Assembly (NCBI RefSeq): GCF_002188465.1
Contig: NZ_NINW01000045.1
Location: 1-64,000 of the forward strand
Length of the DNA stretch: 64,000 bases
Direction: 5' to 3'
Source: Pigmentiphaga sp. NML080357
GTDB lineage: Bacteria; Pseudomonadota; Gammaproteobacteria; Burkholderiales; Burkholderiaceae_B
This document shows, one piece after another, positions 10,644 through 19,538 of this stretch (position 1 is its first letter; each line of letters begins with the position of its first letter). The notes under the pieces were generated by a model that saw nothing but the letters and a program-made list of their open reading frames with translations, was not told the DNA's origin and ran no database searches. A program made the position numbers and the translations under genes.

Positions 10644-11779
10644 CCCATCTCCATGAAGAACAACGCCGCCAGGGCATCGATCAGGATCACCATGAAGATG
10701 GCCTGCACCACGCTGGAGGTGGTGTGCTCGCCCACCGATTGCGCGCTGCCGCTGACCTTGAAGCCCTCCAGGCAGCCGATGACGGCGATGACGAAGGCCA
10801 GGACCGGCGCCTTCACCATGCCCACGTAGAAGTGCCGCACATCCAGGCTTTCGCGCAAGGTGGACAGGAACAGCGACGGCGGGATGTCCAGGCTCCATGC
10901 GCACACGACCATTCCGCCGGCGATGCCGGTCAGCATGGACATGAACGTCAGCGCCGGCAGCGAGACCAGCATGGCGAGGACCCGGGGCAGCACCAGCATG
11001 TTGATGGGATCCAGCCCCAGCGCCCGGATGGCGTCGATTTCCTCGTTGGCCTTCATGGAGCCGATCTGCGCGGTGAAGGCGCTGGCGGTGCGGCCGGCCA
11101 TCAGGATGGCGGTCAGCAGTACGGCGAATTCGCGCAGGAAGGCAAATCCGACGAGGTTGATCGTATAGAGGGTGGCGCCGAAATCCCGCAGCACGGTGGC
11201 GCCGAGGAAGGCCACGACGGCGCCTACCAGGAAGGTGAGCAGCGCCACGATGGGCACGGCGTTGAGCCCGATCTGTTCGATCTGGGCAATCGTGGCGGTG
11301 ACGCGCCAGGAGCGGGGGCGGAACAGCGAGCGGAGCAGGGTTTCCAGTGTGAGCCCGATGAAGCCGCACAGGCCCACGCCATGCTTCCAGAAAACCTCCG
11401 CTGCCCAGCCTATGCGCCCGAGCAATTCGGCCGCCGGCGACGGCCGCGCGGGCGGCTGGGCCGCCTGGACGGCGGCCTGTGCCTGGATGATGGTGGCCAG
11501 CAGGGCGCGGCGCGATTCGTCCAGGGCCGGCCCGGCAGCGATCAGCGCCGGCAACCGTTCGGCGCCGAGCAGATCGACCAGCAGCGCGGCGCCCGCGGTA
11601 TCGAGCGCCCCCAGCTTGCTCAGGTCGACCGCGCGAACCTGCGCGCCGGCGGGGAATCGCCCGGCCTCGCGCCGCAGCGCCTCGAACCCGGCGAGCGTCC
11701 AATCGCCCTCGACCGAAAGGCGGCCGGCGCCGGAGGCGGGGTCCCATATCAGACGTCCGGGCTGCGGGGCTGCGCTCAT
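10637..11779 (-). CDS. STAS-MlaE fusion permease
   Basis: MlaE-family inner-membrane permease of the lipid transporter. The C-terminal 260 residues are a typical MlaE domain with 5-6 hydrophobic segments and the conserved GRTASAFTAQIGSMKANEEIDAIRALGLDP loop. The N-terminal 115 residues resemble a STAS domain (LGALDTAGAALLVDLLG). In E. coli the STAS protein MlaB is separate, so here it appears fused to the permease. It is the first gene of the operon; the periplasmic shuttle MlaC is not encoded nearby. Confidence 0.88.
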   Translation of the reverse strand: MSAAPQPGRLIWDPASGAGRLSVEGDWTLAGFEALRREAGRFPAGAQVRAVDLSKLGALDTAGAALLVDLLGAERLPALIAAGPALDESRRALLATIIQAQAAVQAAQPPARPSPAAELLGRIGWAAEVFWKHGVGLCGFIGLTLETLLRSLFRPRSWRVTATIAQIEQIGLNAVPIVALLTFLVGAVVAFLGATVLRDFGATLYTINLVGFAFLREFAVLLTAILMAGRTASAFTAQIGSMKANEEIDAIRALGLDPINMLVLPRVLAMLVSLPALTFMSMLTGIAGGMVVCAWSLDIPPSLFLSTLRESLDVRHFYVGMVKAPVLAFVIAVIGCLEGFKVSGSAQSVGEHTTSSVVQAIFMVILIDALAALFFMEMGW

Positions 11780-11821
11780 CGCTCCTGGGTACTGGACGAG
11801 GAAAGCGGGATTGTCCGCGCT

Positions 11822-13240
11822 TTACTTGAATCCGGGCAAGCCTTTCATGCCCTTGAGCGCCTTCATGCCTCCCATGGCGCGCATCATCTTGGCCATGCCG
11901 CCCTTTTTCATCTGCTTCATCATGGCCTGCATCTGTTCGAACTGGGACAGCATGCGGTTGACCTCCTGCACTTGCACGCCGGCGCCGGCGGCGATGCGGC
12001 GCTTGCGCGAAGCCTTGATGAGCTCGGGCTTTGCGCGCTCGAGCTCGGTCATGGAGTTCAGGATGCCTTCCATGCGGCGGATCTGCTTGCCGGCCTGCTT
12101 GCTGTCGACCTGCGAGGCCGCCTGGGCGAATTGCGCCGGCAGCTTTTCGAGCAGCGAGCCCATGTCGCCCAGGTTCTTCATCTGCGCGATCTGCGCGCGG
12201 AAATCGTTCAAGTCGAACTTGTCGCCCGACTTGAGCTTGGCGGCCAGCTTCTGCGCCTCGTCGACGTCGATGGCGCGCTGGGCTTCTTCCACCAGCGACA
12301 GGATGTCGCCCATGCCCAGGACCCGCTGCGCCATGCGCTCGGGATGGAAAGGTTCCAGGCCGGTGAGTTTTTCGGATACGCCGACGAACTTGAGCGGCTT
12401 GCCGGTCACGTGGCGCACCGACAGCGCCGCGCCGCCGCGCGCATCGCCGTCGAGCTTGGTCAGGACCACGCCGGTCAGGGGCAGCGCGTCGTTGAAGGCC
12501 TTGGCGACGTTGACCGCGTCCTGCCCCAGCATCGCATCGACCACGAACAGCGTCTCGATGGGATCGAGCAGGGCGTGCAGGGCGCGGATCTCGTTCATCA
12601 GCGCTTCGTCGATGCCCAGGCGCCCCGCGGTGTCGACGATCAGGACGTCGTAGTGATGGCGGCGGGCATGGTCGAGCGCGTTGCGGGCGATGGCCTCGGG
12701 CGTCTGGTCGGTGGACGAGGGCAGGAAATCGACCCCGGCCTGGGCCGCCACGGTCTTCAATTGCTCGATGGCGGCCGGGCGATAGACGTCGGCGCTGACC
12801 ACGAGGACCTTCTTCTTGCCGGTCTTGCGCCCGTTCTGCACATGGCCGCCCTCGGCCAGCCAGCGCGCCAGCTTGCCGGTGGTGGTGGTCTTGCCAGAGC
12901 CCTGCAGGCCGGCCATCAGGATGACGGCCGGCGGCTGCTGGGCGAGCGAGAGCTCGCTCGCGTGGGGGCCGAGGTCGCCGCCCATCAGCGAGGTCAATTC
13001 CTTGTGGACGACGCCCACCAGCGCCTGGCCCGGCGTCAGGCTGCCCGTGACGTCCTCGCCCAGCGCCTTTTCCTTGACCCGCGCGATGAACTCGCGCACG
13101 ACCGGCAGCGAGACGTCCGCCTCGAGCAGGGCCAGGCGCACTTCGCGCAGCATTTCCTGCGTGTTCGCCTCGGTCAGCCGGGCCTCCCCCTTCAGGGTTT
13201 TGACGACGCGGGACAGCCGGGCGGTAAGGTTATCGAGCAT
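11822..13240 (-). CDS. ffh: Signal recognition particle protein Ffh
   Basis: SRP54 GTPase that, with 4.5S RNA, targets nascent membrane proteins to FtsY. An N-terminal helical N domain is followed by the G domain with P-loop GLQGSGKTTTTGKLA at about residue 107, DTAGRLGID and TKLDGDARGG. The methionine-rich M domain follows (about 330-460), ending MKQMKKGGMAKMMRAMGGMKALKGMKG. At 472 aa it is slightly longer than E. coli Ffh because of a short insertion after the P-loop (HVQNGRKTGKKK). It is divergent from the cytochrome-assembly-like gene. Confidence 0.97.
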   Translation of the reverse strand: MLDNLTARLSRVVKTLKGEARLTEANTQEMLREVRLALLEADVSLPVVREFIARVKEKALGEDVTGSLTPGQALVGVVHKELTSLMGGDLGPHASELSLAQQPPAVILMAGLQGSGKTTTTGKLARWLAEGGHVQNGRKTGKKKVLVVSADVYRPAAIEQLKTVAAQAGVDFLPSSTDQTPEAIARNALDHARRHHYDVLIVDTAGRLGIDEALMNEIRALHALLDPIETLFVVDAMLGQDAVNVAKAFNDALPLTGVVLTKLDGDARGGAALSVRHVTGKPLKFVGVSEKLTGLEPFHPERMAQRVLGMGDILSLVEEAQRAIDVDEAQKLAAKLKSGDKFDLNDFRAQIAQMKNLGDMGSLLEKLPAQFAQAASQVDSKQAGKQIRRMEGILNSMTELERAKPELIKASRKRRIAAGAGVQVQEVNRMLSQFEQMQAMMKQMKKGGMAKMMRAMGGMKALKGMKGLPGFK

Positions 13241-13265
13241 GAATGGGATTCGCTTACACTTCCAT

Positions 13266-14117
13266 ATGGATATGGGAATTGTATTGCACGCACTGGCCGC
13301 GGCCGGTTACGCCTTGTTGACGGTGCTCGCATGGCGGGCCGTCTCGTTGCACCCCGAAGCCCGGACCGGCCCCGCCGAACGCCTGGGGCTGGCGCTGGTG
13401 CTGATCGTGCACGGCCTCGCGGTCCAGCAGGCGATGCTGGGCGACGGCAACCTGAAACTCGGCTTCGCGCTCGGAATCTCGGCCGCGCTGTGGCTGGGCC
13501 TGGTCGTGTTCTGGGCCGAGAGCCTGTGGGTCGCGATCGACGGCCTGCGCCTGTGGCTGATGCCGCTGGCCATGGTCGGCACGCTGCTGGTGGTCGTCTT
13601 CCCCGAAGGGCGCATCATCGCCCATGCCGACAGCGGCTGGCTGCGGGTGCACCTGGCCATTGCCCTGGCGGCCTACAGCATGATCACCATCGCCGCCCTG
13701 CATGCGCTGTTGATGGCCTCCGCCGACCGCCGGCTGCATGACATCTCCGCCAGCAACCCGCCCCAGCCCCGCCATTCGGCGCGGGTCTACGCGCGCCTGT
13801 TCGAAGCCGTGCCGCCGCTGCTGGTGCTCGAGCGCCTGCTGTTCCGCCTGATCTGGGTTGGCTTCGTGCTGCTGACGCTGGCCGTCGTCACCGGCATCGT
13901 CATTTCCGAATCGCTGTCCGGCACCGCCCTGCCCCTCGACCACAAGACCGTCTTCACGCTGCTGTCATGGATGACGTTCGGAATGCTGCTGCTCGGCCGG
14001 CAGATCTGGGGCTGGCGCGGCCGCATCGCGCTGCGCTGGACGCTCGTCGGCTTCGCCTTCCTGCTGCTGGCCTATACCGGCACCCGGTTCGTCCTTGAAT
14101 TCATCTTGAGGAAGTGA
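13266..14117 (+). CDS. Cytochrome c assembly (CcsA/HemX-like) membrane protein
   Basis: A 283-aa polytopic inner-membrane protein of the cytochrome-c-assembly/YpjD family, commonly placed beside ffh in gamma- and beta-proteobacteria. About eight hydrophobic helices are visible. Conserved features include WVRVHLAIALAAY-like text (GWLRVHLAIALAAYSMITIAALHALL, about 123-148), WVGFVLLTLAVVTG and DHKTVFTLLSWMTFGMLLLGR. Two ATGs, at 13266 and 13272, are possible starts. Its precise role in heme or cytochrome handling is not established. It is followed by an overlapping gene. Confidence 0.8.
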   Translation: MDMGIVLHALAAAGYALLTVLAWRAVSLHPEARTGPAERLGLALVLIVHGLAVQQAMLGDGNLKLGFALGISAALWLGLVVFWAESLWVAIDGLRLWLMPLAMVGTLLVVVFPEGRIIAHADSGWLRVHLAIALAAYSMITIAALHALLMASADRRLHDISASNPPQPRHSARVYARLFEAVPPLLVLERLLFRLIWVGFVLLTLAVVTGIVISESLSGTALPLDHKTVFTLLSWMTFGMLLLGRQIWGWRGRIALRWTLVGFAFLLLAYTGTRFVLEFILRK

Positions 14118-14128
14118 CCTTTCCGCCC

Positions 14129-14374
14129 ATGGGCAAGCTTCTTTTCTGGGTTTTCGTCATCGTCGTCGCGCTGCTGGTGGCCCGCATCGCGGCACGCAGC
14201 GCCGTCAAGGGCCATCGCCGCCAGGCCCGGCGTACCGACACCACGCGATTTCCCGCCGACCGCATGGTCCGCTGCGCGCACTGCGGCATCCACCTGCCCC
14301 CGTCCGAGGCGGTCCGGCGCAAAGGCTACAACTACTGCACCCTGGCCCACTCGCTCAAGGGACCACGCCCGTGA
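14129..14374 (+). CDS. PP0621-like small membrane protein with zinc-ribbon end
   Basis: An 81-aa protein: one N-terminal transmembrane helix (LLFWVFVIVVALLVARIAA), a basic linker, then CAHCGIHLPPSEAV and a later cysteine (YNYC), a treble-clef-like metal-binding segment found in PP0621-family proteins. The start is uncertain: a GTG at 14114 overlaps the previous stop (GTGA) and an ATG lies at 14129. It sits between the membrane protein and ampD with overlapping ends, so the three are probably one operon. Function unknown. Confidence 0.75.
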   Translation: MGKLLFWVFVIVVALLVARIAARSAVKGHRRQARRTDTTRFPADRMVRCAHCGIHLPPSEAVRRKGYNYCTLAHSLKGPRP

Positions 14375-14958
14375 GCCCGCTCGACACGCCGGCCCGCCTC
14401 GACCGGCGCGGCTGGCTCGACCACCCGGCCGTCCGCATCGTGCCGTCGCCCAACGTCGACGAACGGCCGGCCGGAACCGAGGTTTCGCTGCTGGTCCTGC
14501 ACAACATCAGCCTGCCGCCGGGGGAATTCGGCGGCCCCCACGTCGAGGCCCTGTTCACCAACACCCTCGATTGCGACGCCCATCCCTGGTTCGATTGCCT
14601 GCGCGGCCTCAAGGTCTCGGCCCATTTCCTCATCGACCGGACCGGCGCCATCGTCCAGTTCGCCAGCACCGAGCAGCGGGCCTGGCATGCCGGGGTGTCC
14701 TGCCACGCCGGCCGGGAACGCTGCAACGACTTCTCCATCGGCGTCGAACTCGAAGGCTGCGACACCCGGCCTTTCACCGACGCGCAGTACCGGTCGCTCG
14801 CCTGGCTCACCCCCGCCCTGCGCGACCGCTATCCGCTGGATGCCGTCCGCGGCCACGAACACATCGCCCCCGGCCGCAAGACCGACCCGGGCCCCGCCTT
14901 CGACTGGCCGCGCTACGGTAGGGAAGCCGGATGGAGCGGACGAGCCCTGCCGTCCTAG
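14371..14958 (+). CDS. ampD: 1,6-anhydro-N-acetylmuramoyl-L-alanine amidase AmpD
   Basis: Cytosolic zinc amidase of peptidoglycan recycling, whose loss derepresses AmpC in many bacteria. It belongs to the amidase_2 fold. The first zinc His is in LLVLHNISLPPG (about residue 44), and the active-site region FDCLRGLKVSAHFLIDRTG matches AmpD. The second His and Asp are in GHEHIAPGRKTDPGPAFDW (about 168-184). At 195 aa it has family length. The start is a GTG at 14371 overlapping the preceding stop as GTGA. Confidence 0.94.
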   Translation: MSPLDTPARLDRRGWLDHPAVRIVPSPNVDERPAGTEVSLLVLHNISLPPGEFGGPHVEALFTNTLDCDAHPWFDCLRGLKVSAHFLIDRTGAIVQFASTEQRAWHAGVSCHAGRERCNDFSIGVELEGCDTRPFTDAQYRSLAWLTPALRDRYPLDAVRGHEHIAPGRKTDPGPAFDWPRYGREAGWSGRALPS

Positions 14959-15168
14959 CCCCCACCATGGCAGACACCCATCGCCTGTAGAATCACGCCC
15001 TCGCGCAAAAGCCAGGCAGCGCTGTTTCACGCGCTGCAAATGCCGCATTTCACGAGCGATTCTTGCGCCTTTCCGCGTGAAACACGCGCCATTGCTCGCT
15101 GTCTAAAAATTAGTGTCCTATTTACCTATGCGAGCGCCGGATTCTCTCTCACAGCAACATTTTGACAC

Positions 15169-15234
15169 TTGCCGTAAAATTCGCCCCCCCCTAGAATTAG
15201 TGCCTCGCCGGTCACACACCACTAGATGTAGTGC
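15169..15234 (+). promoter_or_regulatory. nrdA promoter with paired NrdR boxes
   Basis: The -35 TTGCCG (15169-15174), a 17-bp spacer and the -10 TAGAAT (15192-15197) form a good sigma-70 promoter. Box 1, CCCCTAGAATTAGTGC (15188-15203), overlaps the -10. Box 2, CCACTAGATGTAGTGC, is at 15219-15234. Both match the NrdR consensus ACACWATATATWGTGT at its core CTA...TAGTG. Their starts are 31 bp apart, the three-helical-turn spacing characteristic of NrdR tandem boxes. NrdR would repress nrdAB when dATP is high. Confidence 0.8.
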
Positions 15235-15257
15235 CGTGCCGCAAGGGAGGGGAAAAC

Positions 15258-15359
15258 ATGGCTTATCCATACCAGCCCGGACGTGCGGCGGCCGCTGCCG
15301 CCTCGCACTTCGTCGTTAGGCCCCAAGTCGCGCTCCGGCGCGGCCTGACGCCCTTGTAG
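15258..15359 (+). CDS. Small leader ORF upstream of nrdA (33 aa)
   Basis: An ATG at 15258 is preceded by GGGAGGGG five bases upstream, one of the strongest ribosome sites in the window, and opens a 33-codon ORF ending in TAG. The peptide begins MAYPYQPGR, has a run of six alanines, then a basic, hydrophobic tail ending RRGLTPL. It lies just downstream of the inferred nrdA transcription start and 87 bases before the nrdA start. It could be a small protein or a regulatory leader peptide. I recognise no family, and expression is unproven. Confidence 0.5.
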   Translation: MAYPYQPGRAAAAAASHFVVRPQVALRRGLTPL

Positions 15360-15446
15360 TCCCGAATTTTTAGTCCGCATCAAATCCCAGAACACCCGAG
15401 TACCGGCGCGGCCCCATCCCGCGCCTTCATGCATCCAGGAGGCCTT

Positions 15447-18344
15447 ATGCAACTCTCGACTCCCTCGGCCCAACCGAACGCTGCGCCGCTCGCTTCCAAG
15501 CCCGCACCGCTCGAGGCCGAACAAACCGCGTACTCCGACTACAAGGTCATCCGGCGCAACGGCGCCGTGGTCGGATTCGAGCCCGGCAAGATCTCGATCG
15601 CGCTGACCAAGGCCTTCCTGGCCGTCAACGGCGGCCAGGGCGCAGCGTCCGCGCGCGTGCGCGAACTGGTCGAGACCCTCACCAAGCAAGTCGTGCACGC
15701 GCTGATCCGGCGCCAGCCCAGCGGCGGCACCGTGCATATCGAAGACATCCAGGACCAGGTGGAACTGGCGCTGATGCGCTCCGGCGAGCATGACGTCGCG
15801 CGCGCCTATGTGCTGTACCGGGAAAAACGCGCCCAGCAGCGCGCCCTGATGCATACCGAACCCGACCAGCCCGTGCTGCACGCCACCGAGAACGGCCTGC
15901 GCATCCCGCTGGACCCGCAGCACCTGCAGGCCATCATCCAGGCCGCGTGCACGGGCCTGGAAGAATTCGTGTCCGCCGAAGGCATCTTCGCGGAAACCGT
16001 CAAGAACCTGTACGACGGCGTCTCCACCGACGAGATCTTCAAGTCCGCCATTCTCGCCGCCCGCTCCCAGCTGGAGAAGGATCCGGCCTACAGCACCGTC
16101 ACGGCACGTCTCTTGCTGCACACCATCCGCAAGGAAGTGTTGGGCGAGGAGGTCGAACAGGACGCCATGGCAACCCGCTATGCGGATTATTTCCCGCAGT
16201 TCATCGCGCGCGGCATCGAAGGCGGCCTGCTCGATCCCAAGCTGGCCACCTTCGACCTGGCCCGCCTGGGCGCGGCGCTGGACCACACCCGCGACCTGCA
16301 ATTCACCTACCTCGGCCTGCAGACCCTCTACGACCGCTACTTCCTGCACATCAAGGGCACGCGCATCGAACTGCCGCAAGCCTTCTTCATGCGCGTCGCC
16401 ATGGGCCTGGCCATCGAGGAAAAGGAGCGCGAGGCCCGCGCCATCGAGTTCTACCGGATCCTGTCGTCGTTCGACTTCATGAGCTCGACGCCGACCCTTT
16501 TCAACTCGGGTACCCTGCACTCGCAGCTGTCGTCGTGCTACCTGACCACGGTGGCCGACAGCCTGGAAAGCATCTACGACGCCATCAAGGAAAACGCCCT
16601 GCTGGCCAAGTATGCCGGCGGCCTCGGCAACGACTGGACCCCGGTGCGGGCGCTGCGCAGCCACATCAAGGGCACCAACGGCGAAAGCCAGGGCGTCGTT
16701 CCCTTCCTGAAGGTGGTCAACGACACCGCGGTGGCGGTCAACCAGGGCGGCAAGCGCAAGGGTGCCGTCTGCACGTACCTGGAAACCTGGCACCTGGACA
16801 TCGAGGAATTCCTCGAGCTGCGCAAGAACACCGGCGACGAGCGCCGCCGCACCCACGACATGAACACGGCCAACTGGATTCCCGACCTGTTCATGAAGCG
16901 GGTCATGGACAACGCCGAATGGACCCTGTTCTCGCCCTCCGACTGCCCGGACCTGCACGACAAGGTCGGCAAGGAATTCGAGAAGGCCTACCTGGGCTAC
17001 GAGGCCAAGGTCGCCAGCGGCGAACTGAAGCTGTTCAAGAAGATCCCGGCCGTCACCCTGTGGCGCAAGATGCTGTCGATGCTGTTCGAGACCGGCCATC
17101 CGTGGATCACGTTCAAGGATCCGTGCAACATCCGCTCGCCCCAGCAGCACGTCGGCGTCGTCCACAGCTCCAACCTGTGCACCGAGATCACGCTCAACAC
17201 CAACGAGTCGGAAATCGCGGTCTGCAACCTGGGCTCGGTCAACCTGGTCGCCCACCTGAAGACCAACGCCGACGGCACCGTCGAACTCGACCACGAGAAG
17301 CTCCGCCGCACCATTCGCGTGGCCATGCGCATGCTCGACAACGTGATCGACATCAACTATTACGCGGTCGACAAGGCGCGCAACTCCAACCTGCGCCACC
17401 GCCCGGTCGGCATGGGCATCATGGGTTTCCAGGACGCGCTGCACATCATGCGCGTGCCCTACGCCTCTGACGCCGCCATCGAATTCGCCGACCGCTCGAT
17501 GGAAGCGGTGTGCTACTACGCCTACCTCGCCTCGACCGAACTGGCCGAGGAACGCGGCCGCTACTCGTCGTTCGAAGGCTCGCTGTGGGACCGCGGCATT
17601 CTTCCGCAGGACTCCATCAAGCTGCTGCGCGAAGAGCGCGGCGGCTACGTCGACGTCGACGAAAGCGCGTCCATGGACTGGAATGCGTTGCGTGAGCGCA
17701 TCAAACTGCACGGCATGCGCAATTCCAATTGCATCGCTATTGCCCCGACGGCAACGATTTCCAATATCATTGGTGTATCTGCGTGCATTGAACCGACTTA
17801 TCAGAACTTGTACGTCAAATCGAATCTCTCCGGCGAATTCACGATCGTCAACGATTACTTGGTTCGTGATCTCAAGAAGCTCGGGCTGTGGGACGAGGTG
17901 ATGATCGCAGACTTGAAGTACTTCGACGGCAGTCTCGCCAAGATCGACCGGGTGCCTCCCGAGCTGCGCAAACTGTACGCGACGGCCTTCGAGGTGGAAC
18001 CCCGCTGGCTCGTCGAGTGCGCGGCGCGGCGCCAGAAATGGATCGACCAGTCGCAATCGCTCAATATCTATATGGCGGGCGCGTCGGGCAAGAAACTCGA
18101 TGACACGTACAAGCTGGCCTGGCAGCGCGGCCTGAAGACCACGTACTACCTGCGCACCCTGGGTGCGACGAGCGCTGAAAAGTCGACCGGACGCGGCGGC
18201 GAATTGAACGCCGTGCCCATGGCGTCGTCCAATGCGGGCGTGTCCGCGGCGGGCACCAATCTTCCGGAACCGGAAATCGTCGGGGCGGTGTGCACCATGA
18301 AGCCGGGTGATCCTGGCTTCGAAGAGTGCGAAGCCTGCCAATAA
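15447..18344 (+). CDS. nrdA: Ribonucleotide reductase class I alpha subunit
   Basis: Large subunit of aerobic ribonucleotide reductase. An N-terminal ATP-cone (VIRRNGAVVGFEPGKISIALTKAF, about residues 34-57) provides allosteric activity control. The catalytic barrel has the substrate-loop cysteine in SSCYLTTVADS, the N-C-E-type active site SSNLCTEITLNTNESE and CNLGSVNL, and APTATISNIIG. The C-terminus ends CEACQ, with the CX2C pair that shuttles reducing equivalents. The start at 15447 has a perfect AGGAGG; an ATG at 15429 is weaker. 965 aa. It is followed 27 bases later by nrdB. Confidence 0.97.
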   Translation: MQLSTPSAQPNAAPLASKPAPLEAEQTAYSDYKVIRRNGAVVGFEPGKISIALTKAFLAVNGGQGAASARVRELVETLTKQVVHALIRRQPSGGTVHIEDIQDQVELALMRSGEHDVARAYVLYREKRAQQRALMHTEPDQPVLHATENGLRIPLDPQHLQAIIQAACTGLEEFVSAEGIFAETVKNLYDGVSTDEIFKSAILAARSQLEKDPAYSTVTARLLLHTIRKEVLGEEVEQDAMATRYADYFPQFIARGIEGGLLDPKLATFDLARLGAALDHTRDLQFTYLGLQTLYDRYFLHIKGTRIELPQAFFMRVAMGLAIEEKEREARAIEFYRILSSFDFMSSTPTLFNSGTLHSQLSSCYLTTVADSLESIYDAIKENALLAKYAGGLGNDWTPVRALRSHIKGTNGESQGVVPFLKVVNDTAVAVNQGGKRKGAVCTYLETWHLDIEEFLELRKNTGDERRRTHDMNTANWIPDLFMKRVMDNAEWTLFSPSDCPDLHDKVGKEFEKAYLGYEAKVASGELKLFKKIPAVTLWRKMLSMLFETGHPWITFKDPCNIRSPQQHVGVVHSSNLCTEITLNTNESEIAVCNLGSVNLVAHLKTNADGTVELDHEKLRRTIRVAMRMLDNVIDINYYAVDKARNSNLRHRPVGMGIMGFQDALHIMRVPYASDAAIEFADRSMEAVCYYAYLASTELAEERGRYSSFEGSLWDRGILPQDSIKLLREERGGYVDVDESASMDWNALRERIKLHGMRNSNCIAIAPTATISNIIGVSACIEPTYQNLYVKSNLSGEFTIVNDYLVRDLKKLGLWDEVMIADLKYFDGSLAKIDRVPPELRKLYATAFEVEPRWLVECAARRQKWIDQSQSLNIYMAGASGKKLDDTYKLAWQRGLKTTYYLRTLGATSAEKSTGRGGELNAVPMASSNAGVSAAGTNLPEPEIVGAVCTMKPGDPGFEECEACQ

Positions 18345-18371
18345 CCCCCCGCTGAACACCGGAGTCGATCT

Positions 18372-19538
18372 ATGCTGTCTTGGGACGAAGAAGTATCCGC
18401 CAACACTGCCCCGCCGGCCCCCCAGCCGGCCGGGGCTGCCGCGCCGCGCCAGTCGGGCGGCGCATTCGACGAGGTCGCGCTGGCCTCGGGCGCCGCTGCG
18501 CCCGCCGGCGCCGCCTCCTCGCGCCGCGTCAACATCGCCGACAAACGCATCATCAATGGCCAGACGGACGTCAACCAGCTGGTCCCGTTCAAGTACAAGT
18601 GGGCCTGGGAGAAATACCTGGCCACCTGCGCCAACCACTGGATGCCGCAGGAAATCAACATGTCGCGCGACATCGCGCTGTGGAAGAACCCCAACGGCCT
18701 CACCGAGGACGAGCGCCGCATCGTCAAGCGCAACCTGGGATTCTTCGTCACGGCCGACTCGCTGGCGGCCAACAACATCGTGCTGGGCACGTATCGCCAC
18801 ATCACCGCCCCGGAGTGCCGGCAGTTCCTGCTGCGCCAGGCCTTCGAGGAGGCGATCCACACCCACGCCTATCAATACATCGTCGAAAGCCTGGACCTGG
18901 ACGAGTCGGAAATCTTCAACGCCTACAACGAAGTTCCGTCTATCCGCGCCAAGGATGAATTCCTGATCCCCTTCATCGACGCCATCGCCGACCCGGACTT
19001 CAAGACGGGTACGCCGGAGGCCGACCAGAAACTGCTCAAGTCGCTGATCGTCTTCGCATGCCTGATGGAAGGCCTGTTCTTCTACGTCGGCTTCACCCAG
19101 ATCCTGGCGCTGGGCCGGCAGAACAAGATGACCGGCGCCGCCGAGCAGTACATGTACATCCTGCGGGACGAGTCCATGCACTGCAATTTCGGCATCGATC
19201 TCATCAACACGATCAAGCTCGAAAATCCGCACCTCTGGACGCCGGAATTCCGCGAAGAGGTTCGCGGCCTCTTCCGCAAAGCGGTCGAACTCGAATACGC
19301 TTACGCCGAAGACACCATGCCGCGTGGCGTGCTGGGCCTGAATGCGCCGATGTTCAAGTCGTACCTGCGCTTCATCGCCAACCGCCGCTGCCAGCAGATC
19401 GGTATCGAGCCGCTGTTCCCGCAGGAAGAGAACCCCTTCCCGTGGATGGCGGAAATGATTGACTTGAAGAAAGAACGCAACTTCTTTGAAACGCGTGTGA
19501 TCGAATACCAGACCGGCGGAGCGCTGAGCTGGGACTAG
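18372..19538 (+). CDS. nrdB: Ribonucleotide reductase class I beta subunit
   Basis: Radical-bearing small subunit. Iron ligands and helix motifs are present: [37 protein letters not shown] (about 131-167) and [25 protein letters not shown] (about 259-283). The N-terminal 60 residues are an Ala/Pro-rich extension. The first residues MLSWDEE echo the C-terminal GALSWD, the R1-binding tail; the usual E. coli-type DLDDFQL end is absent. 388 aa, cotranscribed with nrdA. Confidence 0.96.
   Translation: MLSWDEEVSANTAPPAPQPAGAAAPRQSGGAFDEVALASGAAAPAGAASSRRVNIADKRIINGQTDVNQLVPFKYKWAWEKYLATCANHWMPQEINMSRDIALWKNPNGLTEDERRIVKRNLGFFVTADSLAANNIVLGTYRHITAPECRQFLLRQAFEEAIHTHAYQYIVESLDLDESEIFNAYNEVPSIRAKDEFLIPFIDAIADPDFKTGTPEADQKLLKSLIVFACLMEGLFFYVGFTQILALGRQNKMTGAAEQYMYILRDESMHCNFGIDLINTIKLENPHLWTPEFREEVRGLFRKAVELEYAYAEDTMPRGVLGLNAPMFKSYLRFIANRRCQQIGIEPLFPQEENPFPWMAEMIDLKKERNFFETRVIEYQTGGALSWD

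Larger units (their letters stand above)
14959..15446 (+). promoter_or_regulatory. nrdA upstream region
   Basis: A 488-base region before nrdA. It contains an inverted repeat GTTTCACGCG (15024-15033)/CGCGTGAAAC (15074-15083) with a further TTTCACG at 15048-15054. It also holds a promoter overlapped by two NrdR-like boxes (separate entries), a small ORF with a strong ribosome site at 15258-15359, and a near-consensus DnaA box TTATCCATA at 15263-15271. Together this marks a long regulated leader for nrdAB. Confidence 0.65.
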
